DNA from: Kribbella jejuensis
GTDB lineage: Bacteria; Actinomycetota; Actinomycetes; Propionibacteriales; Kribbellaceae
DNA: 64,000 nucleotides
Direction: 5' to 3'
Assembly: GCF_006715085.1 (NCBI RefSeq)
Contig: NZ_VFMM01000004.1
Location: forward strand, 1-64,000
Under the pieces are notes generated by a model. The model ran no database searches. It had not been told where the DNA came from and saw only the letters and a list, made by a program, of their open reading frames with translations. Positions 58,973 to 64,000 of the stretch are shown one piece after another; position 1 is the first letter of the stretch; the number at the start of each line of letters is the position of its first letter. The translations under genes and the position numbers were made by a program.

Positions 58973-60487
58973 ATGGCGGACAGCGGTGAGATGCGTTCGG
59001 AGAAGGTCCTCGTGCTCGCCAACGCCCTCGAGAAGCTTCGGACGCACAGTGGACTCACCGCCGACCGGGTCAGAGCCGACCGGACCGGGATCTCCGCGCC
59101 GCTGCTGACCCTGGCCGCGACCCAGCGGTACGCCGACGTCCATGCGCTCGATCTTCCGGACGCGGCGGTCGCGTTGGTCGGCGAGTGCGTGCGCGACGAC
59201 CTGTCCCAGTCCCAGCGGATCGTCGCCGACATCATCCTCGCGCTCGGGGTGCTCGAGGAGACACTGCGCGCGGCGGGCATCGACCCACACATCACTCGCG
59301 CGCTGTACCAACTGGACCTCGGCCGCCGCCGCGAGACGCTGCTCAACCACTGGCATCCGCTGCACGCTGCCGTCTCGGTGACGCCTCAGGCCGCACCGAG
59401 CGACCGGTACCTGCGCGGTACGACGGAATTGGCCGCACTCCGTGAGCTCGCCTACCAGCTGACCCGCCGCGACACGTACTCGGTCGGCGCCAAGAACGTC
59501 GTCCGAACCGATCCTGGACCGAGACCGGAGCTGTCTTCGTCCGGCCGGGTCGTCGTGATCGGCGGCGCCGTGATGGACGCGACGTTCCGAACGAAGCATC
59601 TGCCGGCTCCGGAGACGTCGAGCGAGGCGCTCGGGTTCAGCCTTGCGCCTGGCGGCAAAGGCCTCACCCAGGCCGTGGCGGCGGCACGGCTGGGGCTGCG
59701 GACATCGCTGATCGCGGCGGTCGCCACCGACAGCTTCGGCGACAAGATCGTCGAATACCTCGAGCAGGAGAACGTCGACACGTCGCTGCTCAAGCGGGTG
59801 CCCGGCGCCGACACACCTTTCACCGGTGTCTTCCAGCAGCAGCTCGGCGACAGCATCGCGGTGAACTGGCGCAACGACAAACAGATTCATCTGGACGCCG
59901 GTGATGTGTTCAAACACCGCAAGGAGCTCCAGGAGTGCGACGCGGTTCTGCTGACCTTCGAAGTCCCGCGCGACACGCTGGAGGACACTCTCGCGCTGGT
60001 CCACGACGATGCGGGGAAGCGTCCCGTGGTCATCGTCACGCCTGGCCAGCCGTACCCGGACGACGAGGTGTCGGCCGACACCCTCGCGCAGATCGACTAC
60101 CTGGTCGCCCACGCCTGGGAGCTGGAGTCGTTCGTCGGACAAGACGCCGACTTCGATCCCGACTCCGTGGCCAGGACTTTGCTCGCGTACGGCGTCAAGA
60201 CGCTGTGCCTGCTCGTCAGAGGCGGCTGCAACGCGTACTCGCGCCCGCTCCGCGACGTACTCCGCATCGCGGCCCCGCCGGCGATCTACAAGGAATCCGC
60301 GGTCGCCCGCGACGCCTTCTGCGCGGCGCTGGCCGCCCGCCTCATCGACACGAAGTACGAGTTCTCCGACAAGGTCGCGCACTGGGCCGCCGCCGCGATG
60401 TCCTGCGCCGCCTCCGACTTCCCACGCCGCAACTCGCTACCGACGAGACGTCGCATCGAGGACCTCCTGGAAGGCCTGCAGACCTAG
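58973..60487 (+). CDS. Ribokinase-fold (PfkB) protein with N-terminal helical domain and degenerate active site
   Basis: A 504-residue fusion. Residues about 8-165 are helical (EKVLVLANALEKLRTHSGLT, SQRIVADIILALGVLEETL, LGRRRETLLNHWHPLHAA), with no family I can name; the architecture suggests a regulatory or DNA/partner-binding module. From about 190 a PfkB domain starts at GRVVVIGGAVMDATF with GGKGLTQAVAAARLGL (family GGKGANQ). The catalytic motif DTTGAGDAF is ESAVARDAF: D447 stays but both anion-hole glycines are V444 and R446. Kinase activity is therefore doubtful; sugar or nucleoside sensing is an alternative. ATG 58973 follows a weak GGGGG region. It converges on the Mom-like gene with a 2-base gap. 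Confidence 0.82.
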   Translation: MADSGEMRSEKVLVLANALEKLRTHSGLTADRVRADRTGISAPLLTLAATQRYADVHALDLPDAAVALVGECVRDDLSQSQRIVADIILALGVLEETLRAAGIDPHITRALYQLDLGRRRETLLNHWHPLHAAVSVTPQAAPSDRYLRGTTELAALRELAYQLTRRDTYSVGAKNVVRTDPGPRPELSSSGRVVVIGGAVMDATFRTKHLPAPETSSEALGFSLAPGGKGLTQAVAAARLGLRTSLIAAVATDSFGDKIVEYLEQENVDTSLLKRVPGADTPFTGVFQQQLGDSIAVNWRNDKQIHLDAGDVFKHRKELQECDAVLLTFEVPRDTLEDTLALVHDDAGKRPVVIVTPGQPYPDDEVSADTLAQIDYLVAHAWELESFVGQDADFDPDSVARTLLAYGVKTLCLLVRGGCNAYSRPLRDVLRIAAPPAIYKESAVARDAFCAALAARLIDTKYEFSDKVAHWAAAAMSCAASDFPRRNSLPTRRRIEDLLEGLQT

Positions 60488-60489
60488 CC

Positions 60490-61332
60490 TCAGCGCAGGA
60501 TCCGCCGCTGATCCTCAGGTCGCACCCGCTCAGTGGCACCGTGGATGCGACAGCAGAAGATCAGCGAGTCGGCCAGCTCGGCCCAGCTCCTCGTCGCGTG
60601 CTTGTCCGCCTCGCACAGTGCGTCGATGCTGCGGATCGACGGGAAGCTGGCCCGCATCTCGCGGATGCTCATGTAGCGCCGCTTGTAGTACAGGTACGGC
60701 CGGGCCTGGACGGTCATCCACTGCTGCCAGTTCGACGCGAGATAGCTCGACCCGGTGAAGCCCAGATTCGGGTCGACCGCGGTCGTCAGCAGTTGAACGT
60801 CACCACGCTTCTGGAAGTACTTCCGTACCTGAGCCAGCAGGTACGACACCGCATTCGGTGGTGCACCGTCGAACGAGTAGACCCGGGACAGGTCCCAGAC
60901 CGCGTCCTTCGGTACGCCGAACTGCCGCGTCAACTGGTCGGCCACCCGCTGCCACTCCAACGGCGACGCGCTACACAAGGTCAACGGTGTACCGGTGTTC
61001 TTGTCGACCAGAGCGAAGTTGAGTGAACCGCGCCGGGCGTTCCGCAGGTAGTGCAAGCTGTCGAAGACCCGCTCGGCCTCCTCGCCGATCTGGCGGAACT
61101 CGAGGTCGGCCAGGTCGTAGTCCCGTCGCGGGAGCAGATCGCGGACCGCGCGCTGGTCCTTGCGCAGGCGGGCCGCATTGCTGACGACGACCGTGACGGC
61201 CTTCGGGTAGCTCACCTGGCCGTCGGGATCGGCGTAGGCCGGCAGGTGCAAGCGGGTCCGGACGTCGAGCGCGCGCCGGTCCACGCCCCACAGCCGGGCG
61301 AGCCCCAACAAGTGCTCAGCAGTTCTTTGCAC
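60490..61332 (-). CDS. Mom-like GNAT-fold protein (putative nucleic-acid modification)
   Basis: A 280-residue protein resembling the phage Mu Mom group of GNAT-fold enzymes. Blocks seen are HYLRNARRGSLNFALVD, LTLCSASPLEWQRVA, LSRVYSFDGAPPNAVSYLL, LLTTAVDPNLGFTGSSYLASNW and YYKRRYMSIREMRASF. The pattern D-x-x-x-G-F-x-G-S-x-Y near 205 corresponds to the VSYAD..G..G.IY motif of that family. Mu Mom modifies adenine in DNA; whether this chromosomal homologue acts on DNA, RNA or a metabolite is unknown. GTG start, leaderless: TAGCAT lies seven bases upstream. Its promoter is preceded by palindromic sites at 61397-61445. Confidence 0.68.
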   Translation of the reverse strand: MQRTAEHLLGLARLWGVDRRALDVRTRLHLPAYADPDGQVSYPKAVTVVVSNAARLRKDQRAVRDLLPRRDYDLADLEFRQIGEEAERVFDSLHYLRNARRGSLNFALVDKNTGTPLTLCSASPLEWQRVADQLTRQFGVPKDAVWDLSRVYSFDGAPPNAVSYLLAQVRKYFQKRGDVQLLTTAVDPNLGFTGSSYLASNWQQWMTVQARPYLYYKRRYMSIREMRASFPSIRSIDALCEADKHATRSWAELADSLIFCCRIHGATERVRPEDQRRILR

Positions 61333-61339
61333 GCGTCGG

Positions 61340-61369
61340 ATGCTAGCGGATCTACGCGGCCGGACGACA
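61340..61369 (-). promoter_or_regulatory. Leaderless promoter of the Mom-like gene
   Basis: Minus strand TTGTCG (61369-61364 approximately), 19 bases, TAGCAT (61345-61340), seven bases, GTG at 61332. Confidence 0.55.
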
Positions 61370-61396
61370 ACTCATCAAACAAACGTCTTTTGGTGT

Positions 61397-61445
61397 GTTG
61401 GCAGCGATTCGGTGCCAACTGGCACGGCCAGTTCTGCCAAGTGGC
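61397..61445. promoter_or_regulatory. Cluster of TTGGCA / TGCCA-N2-TGGCA operator sites
   Basis: TTGGCA at 61397, TGCCAACTGGCA at 61412-61423 and TGCCAAGTGGCA at 61434-61445. The two full palindromes are 22 bases centre to centre (two helical turns), which favours cooperative binding on one face. They lie 30-80 bases upstream of the Mom-like -35 and about 155 bases upstream of the small membrane-protein gene. Confidence 0.6.
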
Positions 61446-61598
61446 ACGCTGCCCGCCGGGCGTGGTTACCAAATTCATCCGCACGCAAAAGCGCGCTGCC
61501 CTTTTGGCGCGATCTCCGCGACCAATTCCTGCATTGTCAGCCGATTGACCCGCGGTGCAATAGAAGCAGGAAACAACTGGCCGGAAAGGGGAAGTCCG

Positions 61599-61745
61599 AT
61601 GCAACTCCTCGCGATGCTGATCACGCTGTCCGGCACGATTCTGGTGACAACGCTGTGGAAGCAACTGCTCAAACTGGTGCTGGTAGGTGCCGTCCTCGTC
61701 TTCTGTTTCGGTCTCTACAACATCGTCGTTGTGATGACCCGCTGA
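61599..61745 (+). CDS. Small membrane protein (48 residues)
   Basis: MQLLAMLITLSGTILVTTLW begins a peptide of 48 residues with two hydrophobic stretches separated by KQLLK, ending LYNIVVVMTR. The ATG at 61599 has AAAGGGGAAG six bases upstream, which supports translation. No family recognised. Convergent with the transglutaminase-like remnant 16 bases downstream. Confidence 0.6.
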   Translation: MQLLAMLITLSGTILVTTLWKQLLKLVLVGAVLVFCFGLYNIVVVMTR

Positions 61746-61761
61746 CGACACCGTCCAGCTG

Positions 61762-62288
61762 TCACGAGCCGCTCGCGAACCAGCGCGCCATCCCGGCGGC
61801 CAGGACCTGCGCCCGGTCCCAGACCGGATCGGAGCGGAGCCGGCGCACCGACTGACGGGTCGAGGCGCGGTATTCGATCGAGCGCTCCACGAGGCTGCTG
61901 TGCCGGTCACAGACGAACGGGTGATCGGCCAGCGGCTCGAACTGATCGCACGTCACGTCGAGGATCCAGCGCCCGGGCGCGGTGGCGCGGCCGATCTCGA
62001 TCCAGCAGTGGAACTCGAAACTTTGCCGTCCACAACGATGTCGCCGAAGCAGAACCGGGCGCGCGGCCGCAGGATCAGCGGCAGCTCCTGCAGCAGCCAG
62101 GCCGAGGTCACCCCGCACTGGCCGGCCGAGCGCGGCAGGTCCGGCCGGGAGCTGAAATCCGGATGCACGGTGGAATCCGACCACTCCAGCGACAGCGCCG
62201 CCCGGTAGGCGTGCAGGCGGCGGCGGAAGCGATTCGAGAAGCACGGCCCGCGTTCCGGGCGGGCCGCTGCCAGGGCGGACTGCTGCAC
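61762..62288 (-). pseudogene. Transglutaminase-like gene broken by a one-base frameshift
   Basis: Two reading frames together make one cysteine-protease/transglutaminase-like protein of about 175 residues. The first, GTG at 62288 after GGGGGA, gives AGQCGVTSAWLLQEL (catalytic Cys) to CFGDIVVDGK. The second, from about 62022 to the stop at 61762, gives SFEFHCWIEIG (catalytic His) and ILDVTCDQFEPLADHPF (Asp). Restoring one A in the AAA run at 62022-62024 would join GDIVVDGK to SFEFHCW. It could be a real mutation, a sequencing error, or a programmed shift. It lies 54 bases after the siderophore synthetase gene on the same strand. Confidence 0.75.
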
Positions 62289-62342
62289 GGTTCGTCCCCC
62301 AACTCTGCTCGTTCGCCGCGCCCCCGCGCGGCGGATACAAGT

Positions 62343-64000
62343 TCATTGGGCATTGTCAGCGGACTGCTGATCGGTTGGCAAGGTTGTTTTCACGAACACC
62401 GGTTCGACGGTGTGCAGTGGATTTGCAATGGTGCCGGTGACAGGTATCGGTGGACGGGTGTCGAGGTCGGTGTAGCCGAGTTTCAGGCGGTATCCGTTCA
62501 GCGGGAACCGGAAAAACGTAGGACCTGTCAATGCGGTTGCTGCCAACCGGTCGGTGTATTCAGGGTGGGTTTCGGTGTAGCGGTGTACCTCGCCGCGCAC
62601 GATGCCCCAGAAGTTGTTTTCGGGGATCAGGTTCTGGGTCGAGAGGGGGTTGAGGACGCCGAGGAGGAGGGCGTCGACTACGTACTGGCGGAGGATGGGC
62701 CAGGGTTTTCTGGGGAGGACCTTGGTGTGGGAGTCGGGTTCGGGGCCGCGGGCAAGGATCGGGTCGGTGGAGAGGTTGATGTCGTCGACCAGGTCCTTGA
62801 TCACCAGGCGGGTGGGCAGGCCGTCGGGGCCGCAGATGATTGCCAGGTTTTCACCGTGCGGGTTGACCGTGATGCCGTAGTGGTGGAGTAGGTGGAGCAG
62901 CGGTCGCAGGATGGTGGCGAGCAGGGTCGCGAGCCAGGTTTCCGGGTCGGTGCCGCTGCGGGCGATCGCGGCTGCGGTGAAGCCCGGGTGCAGTACTGCG
63001 GCCAGCGGCCACGCGGACTCATCGCCCTGCAACCGCGGGTCGAGGGGGTCGCGCCAGATGCAGCCGAGGGTTTCGGTCCACTGGTACGGGATGCCGGCGT
63101 GGGCGGAGAGCTGTGGATGCGGAACGGTGACCGAGGCAACCTCGCCGAGGAGTTCGGTGCCGGACAGCATGGAGTCGCGGGACCAGAGGCCGCGCAGCCA
63201 TTGGGTGATCATCGGAGCGGCCAGCGTGCAGTGCTCGGGGATGCCACGGTAGACCGAGGTGTTCAGGATCTTCAGCGGGAGCTTGACCTGGTACCGCAAG
63301 GGTTTCGAGATGTTGACCATCGTGCGGATCGACTGCGTCGGCAGGTACTCGTCGGGGCTCTCCCCCAGCACCACGATCTCCCCGGACGCCAACTCGCGGG
63401 CCCACTGGGTGCGGATGACGTGGTCGAGTTGCCACGGGTGGCACGGCAGCCAGACGTAGGCGTCCGGATCGTCCAACCTGCCACGGAACGCTTCGATCGT
63501 CGGCGGGTCCAGTTCCCGGGCGATGACGGCGTGCTCCGAGAGGTCCGGCGTACCGCGGAATTCTGCGAGACCACGCCGTACGGCCAGCCAGACCAGGTGC
63601 AGCGGCGTACGGGCCTCCGGGGCGTAACGCTCGCTGTCGGCCGCGGAGAAGCCCAGGCGGCCCTTGTTGGCGACGAGCAGCGGGTGACCGGTCAGGTGCC
63701 CTTCCAGCCGGCTGTGGTGCAGTTCGAGCAGCTCAGCCGCCGGCACTGCGGTGGAAGCCATGCGTACGTCGGCGGCCAACGTGCTGGTGAGTTCTGCGAC
63801 GTACCCGGCCACGGTCGACCCGTCGACACCCAGTACGTCGGCCGCGTCGACGAAGAACTGCACCGGGTCCGTGGCGGGCTGGCTCTCGTCGTTGCCGAGG
63901 ATGCCCGCCGTCGTACGGCGAATGGACACCGGATCGACCCGCCAGCTCCCGAAGGCGCCACGGGTCGCGTCGAACGTGTAGGAGACCGGCCCGAGGTCCA
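62343..64000 (-). CDS. IucA/IucC-family NIS siderophore synthetase, 5' end outside window
   Basis: C-terminal 552 residues of an NRPS-independent siderophore synthetase; the frame stays open to the right edge (upstream of 63929 it reads GAFGSWRVDP, like the family), so the gene is truncated by the window and not at a GTG at 63929. Motifs: HPWQLDHVIR, QVKLPLKILNTSVYRG (substrate), TVNPHGENLAI and KDLVDDINL (catalytic), with a FhuF-like C-terminal region. It adenylates a carboxylate such as citrate or succinate and couples an amine or alcohol. The siderophore is unknown. A minus-strand ATG at 62346 overlaps its stop. Confidence 0.93.
   Translation of the reverse strand, partial: DLGPVSYTFDATRGAFGSWRVDPVSIRRTTAGILGNDESQPATDPVQFFVDAADVLGVDGSTVAGYVAELTSTLAADVRMASTAVPAAELLELHHSRLEGHLTGHPLLVANKGRLGFSAADSERYAPEARTPLHLVWLAVRRGLAEFRGTPDLSEHAVIARELDPPTIEAFRGRLDDPDAYVWLPCHPWQLDHVIRTQWARELASGEIVVLGESPDEYLPTQSIRTMVNISKPLRYQVKLPLKILNTSVYRGIPEHCTLAAPMITQWLRGLWSRDSMLSGTELLGEVASVTVPHPQLSAHAGIPYQWTETLGCIWRDPLDPRLQGDESAWPLAAVLHPGFTAAAIARSGTDPETWLATLLATILRPLLHLLHHYGITVNPHGENLAIICGPDGLPTRLVIKDLVDDINLSTDPILARGPEPDSHTKVLPRKPWPILRQYVVDALLLGVLNPLSTQNLIPENNFWGIVRGEVHRYTETHPEYTDRLAATALTGPTFFRFPLNGYRLKLGYTDLDTRPPIPVTGTIANPLHTVEPVFVKTTLPTDQQSADNAQ

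Noticed and set aside
62289..62346. ATG at 62346 overlapping the siderophore synthetase stop as start of the transglutaminase-like gene
   Set aside because: That frame does not encode the Cys half of the domain; the GTG at 62288 with GGGGGA does, so the ATGA overlap is probably fortuitous.
1..64000. tRNA, rRNA, integrase or transposase genes
   Set aside because: No cloverleaf-type segments with a TTCGAnTC arm, no rRNA-like stretch and no DDE/tyrosine-recombinase-like protein were found by eye.

Overview
The window is high-GC DNA, densely coding, with frequent GTG starts and ATGA/GTGA gene overlaps. It carries gene families that are typical of Actinomycetota: DUF3159, DUF3710, DUF3093, DUF4235, DUF4193, a coproporphyrin-type ferrochelatase with C-terminal cysteines, and an F420-type LLM oxidoreductase. 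The very frequent gtcgtac/ggtacg words and the gene set recall Kribbella and related Propionibacteriales, but that genus is an inference. No rRNA, tRNA, CRISPR array, integrase or transposase was recognised.

Layout. 1-3.0 kb: end of a thiolase plus a FadB-type beta-oxidation enzyme. 3.2-4.1 kb: a gene-free tandem-repeat array. 4.1-9.75 kb: three paralogous anchored/exported HExxH (gluzincin-like) proteins, with an amino-acid permease between the first and second; the third follows dxs. 11.7-18.2 kb: two DUF402 proteins, a secreted alpha/beta hydrolase, a Na+/H+ antiporter fused to a UBP-type zinc finger, HIT, GNAT, HEAT-repeat and cold-shock-like proteins. 18.2-27 kb: aconitase, an LLM oxidoreductase and a 1644-residue protein that is mostly low-complexity linker. 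27.2-31.9 kb: a TrmA-family RNA methyltransferase overlapping a KimA-like K+ transporter, divergent from two TrkA/Ceo regulatory subunits. 31.9-38.5 kb: a conserved housekeeping block (DUF3159, OB-fold, DUF3710, dut, DUF3093, DUF4235, DUF4193, inositol-phosphatase family, hemH). 38.5-48 kb: MFS/MerR, TRIC channel, APH-fold kinase, fdhD, and an SbcCD-like pair whose ATPase carries a putative sliding-clamp motif. 48-53.6 kb: a five-gene peptide ABC transporter operon with the binding protein last. 53.7-57.6 kb: alpha/beta hydrolase and the TldD/TldE pair.

58.9-64 kb is the most unusual part. A ribokinase-fold protein with an extra N-terminal helical domain and a degenerate anion hole (GAGD replaced by VARD) runs towards a Mom-like GNAT-fold protein. 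Upstream of the latter lie a leaderless promoter and a cluster of TTGGCA/TGCCA dyads. These are followed by a 48-residue membrane peptide, a transglutaminase-like gene broken by a one-base frameshift, and an IucA/IucC siderophore synthetase cut by the window edge.

Several genes appear to be transcribed without a leader: a TAnnnT element sits 6-7 bases before the start codon of at least six of them.
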